Source: Deltaproteobacteria bacterium
GTDB lineage: Bacteria; Desulfobacterota; DSM-4660; Desulfatiglandales; B25-G16
Assembly (NCBI GenBank): GCA_020348625.1
Contig: CP070752.1
Span: 2,698,152-2,704,042, forward strand
Direction of reading: 5' to 3'
DNA: 5,891 bases
Shown: positions 1 through 5,815 of the stretch, in pieces
Numbering within the stretch: position 1 is the stretch's first letter
How the letters are laid out: every line of letters starts with the position of its first letter
The notes under the pieces: generated by a model
What the model saw: only the letters and a program-made list of their open reading frames with translations
What the model was told of the DNA's origin: nothing
The model's database searches: none
Position numbers and translations under genes: made by a program

Positions 1-90
1 GAGAGAGGAGTTAATTGTACAAAAAAGAAATGAACGTCAAGCAAGGTCCGTTGGAGATAGGTTTTAAAAGAAAGCGTACATAAGATCTAT

Positions 91-96
91 GGAGGG
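91..96 (+). promoter_or_regulatory. Ribosome binding site deciding the start of sulfatase 1
   Basis: GGAGGG lies 7 nt before the ATG at 104. An in-frame ATG at 89 overlaps the first base of this site and would have no Shine-Dalgarno sequence at a usable distance. The start at 104 is therefore preferred, removing five residues from the longest reading frame. Confidence 0.75.
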
Positions 97-103
97 AAAC
101 AAT

Positions 104-1669
104 ATGGGCTCAAAACTCAATCGGTTGTACGCAAGCGTTGCCACCATGTGCGCAGTGGGGGTGGCACACGTGCTTATGCCGATGCCTTCAAATCACGATG
201 ATGTGTCTGAAAGAAAGGATGACGAATCTTTACCTCAGCGAATATCACGGATGGGAGCTGCCGAGGCGGCACCAGGTAAGACGAAAATGGACAAACCGAA
301 CATTGTCATCATGCTGGCGGACAATCTGGGGTATGGCGATTTAGGATGTTACGGCGGCGGGGAAATTCGCGGCATGCCGACACCGCGAATCGATCAACTT
401 GCCGCCGAGGGAATGCAATTTACTCAATTCTTGGTCGAACCTGGTTCAACGCCGTCGAGAGCAGCCTTGTTGACCGGACGGTATTCTATACGTTCAGGGC
501 TCTCACTGGTTGTCCTTCGTGGTTCACCAAATACGCTTCAGAAGAAAGAAATCACGCTTGCGGAGATGCTCAAGGAGGTTGGCTACGACACGTCTTATGT
601 GGGGAAATGGCATCTCGGGATGGAAGCTCACAGCCAACCTCAAAACCAGGGTTTTGATGATTTTTACGGCATCTTGAACTCCACTGATGAAGCGTTTTTT
701 GCCCAGAGTATGAAGCGCGCAGGATATACTCCCACAGAGTCCGAGCGTGCCTATGTCTGGAAAGGCGTCCAGGGAAAGAAAGCGGAATCGGTCAAGGAAT
801 ACACGCTCGATGTGCGCCGAACCATCGATCTTGAACTTGCCGACCGCGCTGACACCTACATCCGTAAACAGGCGAAGTCGAAAAAGCCATTCTTTTTGTT
901 TGTGTCATGGACGCGCCCTCACTGGCCCAATCTGCCCAGCAAGGATTTCGAGGGACGTTCCCATATCGGGGATTACGGCGACAGCGTGATGGAACTCGAC
1001 TATAACACGGGGCGCGTATTGGATGCGATTAAGAAATCAGGGATCGAAGACAACACGATCGTGATCTGGATGAGCGACAATGGCCCGTGGAGAACCATGG
1101 TGTGGCCGGACGGAGGAAGTGCTGGGCCCTTTCGAGGGGAGTTGGGTAGTGCCTGGGAAGGCTCGATTCGAACGGCCGGCATGATCAGGTGGCCCCGTCA
1201 CATCAAGCCGGGTAAGACCAACGGGATGATCTCCATTATGGATTTCTTCCCCACACTTGCTCAGTTCACCGGCGCGAAGATCCCTACTGATCGTCCGATT
1301 GACGGCATTGACCAGTCCGCTTGGCTCCTGGGAAAGAAGGATACTTCAAACCGGGAGCACCTGTTGACGTTCATTGGCGGTGATCTTGTTGCTGTTCGTT
1401 GGAGGCATTATCGGATCTACCTTCAGGACGTTGTCCAGGCAGGCAATGGCTATATACGAATGGGTGGCACACAGGCAAACAGATTGCCCAGGAATGGATA
1501 TCCATTGGTATTCAATATCGAGGCCGACCCCCGGGAGGAGCACGATACCGGACCATCCGAGAGCTGGGTAGTCGGAAAGTACATGCCGCTCGTCATGCAA
1601 TATTATGGATCGCTTAAGAAGTATCCGAATCCAAAGCCAGCAACGATCACAGATTTTGGAGAACGATAA
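104..1669 (+). CDS. Exported sulfatase, Ser-type (arylsulfatase-like)
   Basis: Predicted hydrolase of sulfate esters in the alkaline phosphatase/sulfatase superfamily, 521 aa from the ATG at 104. A charged N-terminus (K4, R7) and a hydrophobic stretch at about residues 8-25 suggest Sec export or a membrane anchor; a polar linker follows to about residue 63, and the exact cleavage site is unclear. The catalytic domain starts at KPNIVIMLADNLGYGD (64-79), with D73/N74 as metal ligands. The Asp-Asn pair is, from memory, common in this subfamily. The signature is S-T-P-S-R at 115-119 followed by AALLTGR; Ser115 (codon TCA, 446-448) is the predicted formylglycine precursor, making this a Ser-type enzyme needing an anSME-like maturase. 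GKWHLG (167-172) supplies K168 and H170, PHWP supplies H273, and SDNG supplies D325/N326. The distal segment reads GPFRGELGSAWEGSIR, without the Lys found in the GGKGS motif of many relatives. Length is normal for the family. It is first in an apparent operon, 109 bp before a second sulfatase. The substrate cannot be predicted; promiscuous phosphatase or phosphonate hydrolase activity is possible in this superfamily. Confidence 0.95.
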   Translation: MGSKLNRLYASVATMCAVGVAHVLMPMPSNHDDVSERKDDESLPQRISRMGAAEAAPGKTKMDKPNIVIMLADNLGYGDLGCYGGGEIRGMPTPRIDQLAAEGMQFTQFLVEPGSTPSRAALLTGRYSIRSGLSLVVLRGSPNTLQKKEITLAEMLKEVGYDTSYVGKWHLGMEAHSQPQNQGFDDFYGILNSTDEAFFAQSMKRAGYTPTESERAYVWKGVQGKKAESVKEYTLDVRRTIDLELADRADTYIRKQAKSKKPFFLFVSWTRPHWPNLPSKDFEGRSHIGDYGDSVMELDYNTGRVLDAIKKSGIEDNTIVIWMSDNGPWRTMVWPDGGSAGPFRGELGSAWEGSIRTAGMIRWPRHIKPGKTNGMISIMDFFPTLAQFTGAKIPTDRPIDGIDQSAWLLGKKDTSNREHLLTFIGGDLVAVRWRHYRIYLQDVVQAGNGYIRMGGTQANRLPRNGYPLVFNIEADPREEHDTGPSESWVVGKYMPLVMQYYGSLKKYPNPKPATITDFGER

Positions 1670-1673
1670 AGAT

Positions 1674-1770
1674 AAGGAGGGGGGTATGAGTCAATGGTGT
1701 AAATAAATCAACATCGTGCAAGGAGGGCAGTATGTATTTGTTTAGTCACAAAGAGAAAAACAGAAGGAGG
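1674..1770 (+). promoter_or_regulatory. Three successive AAGGAGG Shine-Dalgarno sites before sulfatase 2
   Basis: The motif AAGGAGG occurs at 1674-1680, 1720-1726 and 1764-1770, spaced 46 and 44 nt apart. Each precedes an ATG (1686, 1732 and 1779) by 5, 5 and 8 nt. The third is the ribosome binding site of sulfatase 2 and fixes its start. The first two share the fuller form AAGGAGGG-NN-GTATG. No promoter or terminator hairpin was recognised in this 109-bp spacer. Confidence 0.7.
1686..1706 (+). other. Six-codon mini-ORF MSQWCK with perfect SD
   Basis: The reading frame ATG AGT CAA TGG TGT AAA TAA begins 5 nt after a perfect AAGGAGG, 16 nt downstream of the sulfatase 1 stop codon. It is too short to be a conventional protein. 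It may be a leader peptide, a translational relay, or chance initiation at a strong site. It contains Trp and Cys codons, but no alternative attenuator hairpins were identified, so no regulatory mechanism is claimed. Confidence 0.3.
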
Positions 1771-1785
1771 AAAGAACAATGTTAG
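1732..1785 (+). other. 17-codon mini-ORF overlapping the start of sulfatase 2
   Basis: This frame encodes MYLFSHKEKNRRRKEQC and has a perfect AAGGAGG 5 nt upstream. Its stop TAG (1783-1785) lies just past the sulfatase 2 ATG (1779-1781), in a different frame, so the two overlap by 7 nt. The codons AGA-AGG-AGG (1762-1770) are the Shine-Dalgarno site of the next gene. This layout is typical of translational coupling, where a terminating ribosome re-initiates on the next start. Expression of the peptide is inference. Confidence 0.35.
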
Positions 1786-4112
1786 ATACGTTACGAGAAA
1801 GTATGAATAGTAGTGTAGGGAAGACCGTCTCAAGCCTTTCCGTGGGGTCACTGCTTGCTACTGCTTTTGCCCCTTCGGCCTGTGCTAAAGAGGAAGGTTC
1901 ACATCAGGAATTCAAAGGAAAAATCACAAGATCCTATGAAGAATCAAAAGAATGGTGGCCGGAAGAGGTCCGTCCTCCCGAGGGTGCGCCTAACGTCATT
2001 ATTTTCCTTCTGGATGATGTGGGCTTTGCTCATGTGGGCAGTTTCGGTGGACTAATTGACACCCCCAATATAGATCGTTTGGCGCAAAATGGGTTGCGCT
2101 TTAACAACTTCCATACGACTGCCTTGAGCTCTCCCTCTCGTGCCACCTTAATGGCCGGCAGAAATCCTCACTCCATCGGATTGGGCTCTCATGCACTGAC
2201 AGCCATGGGGTTCCCAGGTTACAACGCCATGGTGCCCCCATCAGCCAAGTCCGTGGCGAACTATCTGCAGGAACATGGCTATGTCAATTATGCCTTGGGC
2301 AAGTGGGATCATACCCCTCTTTATGAGGTATCCCAGGTAGGGCCTTTTGATCGCTGGCCCAGCGGCGAGGGCTTTGATCACGCCTACACCTTTATGGCTG
2401 CGGACGTGCACCAGTTTATCCCTGTGATGTGGAACGACCACACGCCTGAACCCTATCGTAAAACCTACCACCTTGATAAAGATCTGGCCGATAGGGCTAT
2501 CAACTGGATTACCGGGCATAAGTCCATCAAACCGCACCTGCCGTTCATGATGTTATGGGCCTCCGGTTCCATGCATTCACCGCATCACGCACCGGATGAG
2601 TATTTGGAAAAATACCGCGGCAAGTTCGATATGGGATGGGACAAGGCCCGGGAGATGATTCTGGCAAACCAGAAGCGCCTGGGCATTGTGCCTGAAAATA
2701 CGAAACTCACCGATCGTATTGATCAAATCGTGGCCTGGGATTCCCTGAGTGCGGAAGAGAAGAAACTCTACGCGCGGCAGATGGAAACCTTTGCGGCACA
2801 GATGGAGCTTGTGGACTATCAAATCGGTCGTGTAGTAAAGGAACTGGAGCGCATCGGTGAGCTGGATAACACCCTGATCTTTGTTACGTCCGATAACGGC
2901 GCCAGCGGTGAAGGCGGACTGGCAGGTACCTTCAACGAGACCTATGTGCTCAATGGTTTGCAGACACCATTAGATGCTAATCTGCGCCATTACGAAGATT
3001 GGGGCAGGGAAAACACCTATCCCCACTACCATGCCGGCTGGGCCATGGCGGGCAATACACCGTTCCGCTATTTCAAACAGAGCGAACACCGCGGCGGCCA
3101 GCACGATCCGCTCGTGGTGCACTGGCCCAAAGGTATCAAGGCCAAAGGCGAGATCCGCAACCAGTACCATCACATCAGCGATATTGCGCCGACCATTATG
3201 GAAGCGGTCGGCATACCCGTTCCGGAAACCTACCATGGAGTGAAGCAGAAGCCCATGGACGGTGTTTCCATGCTCTATGCGTTTGATAATCCCAATGCAC
3301 CGAACCGCAAAAAGCGCCAGTATTATGAGATGTTCGGTAACCGCGCCATTTGGGTGGATGGTTGGAAGGCAGTAACGCTTCACGCCAACCGTATGCCATG
3401 GGACGTCAATGTTGTACTTCCCTTTGATCAGGATAAATGGGAGCTGTATCACGTTGCTGAGGATTTTTCCGAAAGCACAGACGTAGCGGAAAAATACCCT
3501 GAAAAATTGGAAGAGCTGAAGAAAATCTTTGACGAAGAGGCGTGGAAGTATAATGTGTACCCACTTTATGATGACATGATTATGCGATTGGCCAAGCAGC
3601 AGGACCGCTTGTTTGGTGATCAAAAGGAGTTCGTTTATTACGCTCCGGGTGCTTTTCGTATCGCTGAAAAAGCTTCGGCTCCCGTCAAGAATCGGTCACA
3701 TACTATCGTTACTACTATTGACCTGAAAGGTGACGAAGAAGGTGTCATAGTAGCTGTTGGAGGTATGACGGGTGGGTTCACCATGTTTATTAAAGATGGC
3801 CGTCTCTATTTCGACTACAACTTCCTGGACGGTGTTTTCTACACTCTGAAATCGCCTGAGTTACCCAAGGGCAAGACCGAATTGAAGTTCAACTTCATCA
3901 AGACTAAGGAATTCGGTGGCAAAGGGGAGCTTTATGTGAATGGCAAGAAGGTAGATGAAGCTGACATGCCACAAATGCATATCAGCACCTATTCGCTCGC
4001 GGAAACTTTCGATGTGGGTCGTGATACAGGCACCCAGGTTTCTAAGCTCTACAATGACCCATTCGTATTTAAGGGTGCGCTCGATAGGGTAGTTATTACC
4101 TTGACCGATTAA
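1779..4112 (+). CDS. Exported sulfatase, Ser-type, long form with C-terminal beta domain
   Basis: A 777-aa arylsulfatase-like protein of the long subfamily (roughly 750-790 aa in relatives I recall), clearly different from sulfatase 1. The start is fixed by AAGGAGG 8 nt upstream. The N-terminus has a hydrophobic segment at about 17-34 ending in SACA, with likely signal peptidase I cleavage after A36; C35 is not in a convincing lipobox because Pro occupies -3. The catalytic domain opens with PNVIIFLLDDVGF (D79/D80, metal ligands). The signature is S-S-P-S-R at 117-121 followed by ATLMAGR; Ser117 (AGC, 2127-2129) is the formylglycine precursor, where relatives usually have Cys. The next motif is GKWDHTP at 174-180: K175 is present but the usual His two residues later is Asp177, with His at 178. 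Other family landmarks are GPFDRWPSGEGF (188-199), H266/H269/H270, D372/N373 in TSDNGASGEGG, and K433 in NTPFRYFKQ. Residues from about 620 form a Gly- and beta-rich C-terminal extension (GGMTGGFTMF, GELYVNGKKV, ending in LDRVVITLTD). Substrate unknown. The altered GKWD motif could change activity or specificity. Confidence 0.95.
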   Translation: MLDTLRESMNSSVGKTVSSLSVGSLLATAFAPSACAKEEGSHQEFKGKITRSYEESKEWWPEEVRPPEGAPNVIIFLLDDVGFAHVGSFGGLIDTPNIDRLAQNGLRFNNFHTTALSSPSRATLMAGRNPHSIGLGSHALTAMGFPGYNAMVPPSAKSVANYLQEHGYVNYALGKWDHTPLYEVSQVGPFDRWPSGEGFDHAYTFMAADVHQFIPVMWNDHTPEPYRKTYHLDKDLADRAINWITGHKSIKPHLPFMMLWASGSMHSPHHAPDEYLEKYRGKFDMGWDKAREMILANQKRLGIVPENTKLTDRIDQIVAWDSLSAEEKKLYARQMETFAAQMELVDYQIGRVVKELERIGELDNTLIFVTSDNGASGEGGLAGTFNETYVLNGLQTPLDANLRHYEDWGRENTYPHYHAGWAMAGNTPFRYFKQSEHRGGQHDPLVVHWPKGIKAKGEIRNQYHHISDIAPTIMEAVGIPVPETYHGVKQKPMDGVSMLYAFDNPNAPNRKKRQYYEMFGNRAIWVDGWKAVTLHANRMPWDVNVVLPFDQDKWELYHVAEDFSESTDVAEKYPEKLEELKKIFDEEAWKYNVYPLYDDMIMRLAKQQDRLFGDQKEFVYYAPGAFRIAEKASAPVKNRSHTIVTTIDLKGDEEGVIVAVGGMTGGFTMFIKDGRLYFDYNFLDGVFYTLKSPELPKGKTELKFNFIKTKEFGGKGELYVNGKKVDEADMPQMHISTYSLAETFDVGRDTGTQVSKLYNDPFVFKGALDRVVITLTD

Positions 4113-4136
4113 GAAGCGAGCGACACGGTAAGGGGG

Positions 4137-4166
4137 GAGACGTACATAATATATTATGTGCGTCTC
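4137..4166. promoter_or_regulatory. 30-bp near-perfect dyad between sulfatase 2 and the DUF1254 gene
   Basis: Half-sites GAGACGTACATAATA and TATTATGTGCGTCTC are inverted complements over 15 bp, centred between 4151 and 4152, with one mismatch (T4143 opposite G4160, a permitted U-G wobble in RNA). In RNA the stem could be lengthened by G-U and G-C pairs between the G-run at 4132-4136 and 4167-4171. It begins 24 nt after the sulfatase 2 stop and ends 31 nt before the next start. It could be an operator, an mRNA processing or stability hairpin, or a weak terminator. Against a classical terminator, the centre is A/T-rich and the following tract TCTTTGGTG is not a clean T-run. Confidence 0.6.
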
Positions 4167-4186
4167 TCTTTGGTGTCAAAAACATC

Positions 4187-4193
4187 AGGAGAG
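4187..4193 (+). promoter_or_regulatory. Ribosome binding site deciding the start of the DUF1254 gene
   Basis: AGGAGAG (core AGGAG at 4187-4191) stands 6 nt before the ATG at 4198. The upstream in-frame ATG at 4156 lies inside the dyad, has no close Shine-Dalgarno site, and would add 14 residues ahead of a textbook signal peptide beginning MKKIAAVFLA. Confidence 0.8.
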
Positions 4194-4197
4194 CATT

Positions 4198-5661
4198 ATG
4201 AAAAAGATAGCAGCGGTCTTCTTGGCATTAACAATGTTAGGGACGTGTTCCTTAAGTTTTGCTGAAACCGTCACAACCCGAATCGGCAAACTTGAATTCG
4301 TCGGCGGGTATCCGACCGAAGCCACGATTCAGAAGGCCTACGCCCAGCTCGATGTCCAAAGGGCGACGCAGGCGTATCTGGAATTCATGCCCATGATGTC
4401 GGTGAATTCCATCTGCGAGGCGCACGTCAGGGACTACGGCTGGAAGACGGCCAGTGACATCCAGATCTATGTCGAGCAAGGCAAAGGAAAGGCTGGGGCC
4501 ATAGGCCTGACCTACAACACCGAGAGCATCTATGCTTCGGCCCATACCGACCTGAAAAAGGATGGCCCGACGGTTGTCGAGGTGCCTCCCAATGTATTGG
4601 GCGTGGTCGATGACGGATGGCAGCGCTGGATCACTGACCTGGGCAATGCCGGGCCGGACAAGGGAAAAGGCGGGAAGTACGTGCTTCTTCCTCCCGGATA
4701 CAAAGGCGACGTGCCGGACGGCTATTTCGTCTTCCAATGCCCGACCTATCGCAACTGGGTGATGGTGCGCGGGTTTGTTCAGGATACGGGAACCGGAGAT
4801 GATGCTTTGGACTATTACAGGAAAACCTTCAAGATCTATCCCCTTGCCACGGGCCCGCGCAAGGACGCTCAGTATACCAGCATGTCCTTCAAGGGAGGTG
4901 ACACGACTCATCCGCGCGATGTGACTTATTTCGACCTGCTGAACCAAATTGTCCAATATGAACCTTCAACGGCATTCACGCAGTATGAACTGGGTTTGTT
5001 AAAGGCCCTTGGCATCGAGAAGGGCAAGCCTTTCGCTCCGGATGGGCGCATGAAGAAGCTATTGGCAGAAGGGGTAACTATCGGCGACGCGATCGCTAAA
5101 GCCAACGCCTATGCCAATCGACTTGAGGGGGTCCGGATATATCCGGACCGCAAGTATGAGTACCTGTTTATCGGGGGACGCCATGACTTCATGTCCGGCG
5201 ACGCCCTATGGATCGACGCTCGCACGCTGTTCCATTATGAGGCCATTGTGGTCACACCGGCCATGGCGCGAAAGATGGTGGGCGTGGGCTCGCAGTACCT
5301 GGCTTGTTATCGGGACGCGGATGACAACTTCCTGATGGGAGATAATGTATATAGATTGACGCTTCCCAAAAACATTCCAGCCAAGAATTTCTGGTCGGTG
5401 ACAGCCTATCACCCGGATACACGTTCGTTGTTGCAGAACGGTCAGGATAAACCCAGTGTGAGTACCTATGACAAGCCGGACGTTAATCCTGATGGTTCCG
5501 TTGACATATGGTTTGCCCCCAAAGCGCCCAAGGGAAAAGAAAAGAACTGGATCAAAATAATTCCCGGAGAGGGGTGGGAAATACTGCTCCGCCTATATGG
5601 CCCATTGGAGCCGTACTTCGATCAAACATGGAAACCGGATGATATTGTGAAAGTTGAATAA
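4198..5661 (+). CDS. Exported DUF1254/DUF1214 domain protein
   Basis: A 487-aa protein of unknown biochemical function. It has a clear Sec signal peptide: K2-K3, hydrophobic core about 4-20, and likely cleavage after SFA at residue 22 (before ETV). C17 is preceded by LGT and is a poor lipobox, so a soluble periplasmic protein is favoured over a lipoprotein. A DUF1254-like region spans about residues 50-195 (YNTESIYASAHTDL, then a VVEVPP segment, a GGKYVLLPPGYKG segment and YFVFQCPTYRNWVMVRGF). A DUF1214-like region spans about 368-470 (YRDADDNFLMGDNVYRLTLP, the FWSVTAYHPDTRSLL segment, WIKIIPGEGWEILLRLYGP), ending near EPYFDQTWKPDDIVKVE. The order and length are normal for two-domain members. 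The family lacks a settled reaction. Co-location with two exported sulfatases suggests a role on the same extracytoplasmic substrate, which is inference. It is 85 bp downstream of sulfatase 2, with the dyad in between. A perfect 20-bp palindrome lies within codons 311-318. Confidence 0.93.
   Translation: MKKIAAVFLALTMLGTCSLSFAETVTTRIGKLEFVGGYPTEATIQKAYAQLDVQRATQAYLEFMPMMSVNSICEAHVRDYGWKTASDIQIYVEQGKGKAGAIGLTYNTESIYASAHTDLKKDGPTVVEVPPNVLGVVDDGWQRWITDLGNAGPDKGKGGKYVLLPPGYKGDVPDGYFVFQCPTYRNWVMVRGFVQDTGTGDDALDYYRKTFKIYPLATGPRKDAQYTSMSFKGGDTTHPRDVTYFDLLNQIVQYEPSTAFTQYELGLLKALGIEKGKPFAPDGRMKKLLAEGVTIGDAIAKANAYANRLEGVRIYPDRKYEYLFIGGRHDFMSGDALWIDARTLFHYEAIVVTPAMARKMVGVGSQYLACYRDADDNFLMGDNVYRLTLPKNIPAKNFWSVTAYHPDTRSLLQNGQDKPSVSTYDKPDVNPDGSVDIWFAPKAPKGKEKNWIKIIPGEGWEILLRLYGPLEPYFDQTWKPDDIVKVE
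5130..5149. repeat. Perfect 20-bp palindrome inside the DUF1254/DUF1214 gene
   Basis: The half-site GGTCCGGATA is followed directly by its exact reverse complement, with no spacer and no mismatch. It encodes V-R-I-Y-P-D at about residues 312-317. It may be a protein-binding site or a chance product of codon choice; nothing else marks it as functional. Confidence 0.6.
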
Positions 5662-5683
5662 ATATTTTTGATGGAAAGTAACA

Positions 5684-5794
5684 ATGAAAACGAAAATCCT
5701 GTATGCAATGTTGGCGCTGTTTGGGGAATTACTCCTTATCCAGGCAACCCTTGATGGCAAAGTTAATAGAAGAGAAAGTAACTGGGAAGGGTAA
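5684..5794 (+). CDS. Possible 36-aa small membrane or secreted peptide
   Basis: A complete short frame starts 22 nt after the DUF1254 gene stop. It encodes 36 aa beginning MKTKILYAMLALFGELLLIQ, followed by a polar tail with KVNRRESNWEG. The K-rich start and hydrophobic core (about 5-23, interrupted by E15) resemble a signal peptide or a single-pass small membrane protein. The only ribosome binding site is a weak GGAAAG at 5673-5678. No family was recognised. It may instead be a remnant of a larger exported protein that has lost its body. Close spacing after an expressed gene and the signal-like composition are the only support. Confidence 0.35.
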   Translation: MKTKILYAMLALFGELLLIQATLDGKVNRRESNWEG

Positions 5795-5815
5795 ATTGCT
5801 TAGAGAGATTACATT

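Noticed and set aside
2..67. Open frame from the left edge that could be the tail of an upstream protein (21 codons, stop TAA at 65-67)
   Set aside because: Too short to recognise, with no family signature; an open stretch of this length is expected by chance.
30..83. 17-codon ORF MNVKQGPLEIGFKRKRT upstream of sulfatase 1, the same length as the mini-ORF before sulfatase 2
   Set aside because: The only purine-rich site (GAGAGGAG, 3-10) is about 19 nt from the ATG, too far for initiation; the equal length looks coincidental and the peptides are not similar.
104..1669. Asp-Asn in place of Asp-Asp in the first metal motif of sulfatase 1 as an inactivating change
   Set aside because: The DNLGYG form is, from memory, frequent in this sulfatase subfamily, so it is not treated as an anomaly.
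1779..1890. Lipoprotein signal in sulfatase 2 at Cys35
   Set aside because: The preceding residues are Pro-Ser-Ala; Pro at -3 does not fit the lipobox, and the SACA segment fits signal peptidase I better.
2970..3623. 217-codon antisense open frame opposite sulfatase 2
   Set aside because: Lies wholly against a well-supported sulfatase frame, and the translation shows no family motif; it is a shadow ORF.
4101..4132. TTGACC as a -35 box for a promoter before the DUF1254 gene
   Set aside because: No acceptable -10 at 16-18 nt spacing. The TATATT inside the dyad (4150-4155) has no -35 partner at the right distance.
4252..4956. 234-codon antisense open frame opposite the DUF1254/DUF1214 gene
   Set aside because: Opposite strand of a confident gene, with no recognisable domain or good ribosome binding site; long antisense frames are common opposite biased coding sequence.
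5662..5683. T-rich tract after the DUF1254 gene as a terminator
   Set aside because: ATATTTTTG has no stable inverted repeat before it, and more same-strand frames follow closely.
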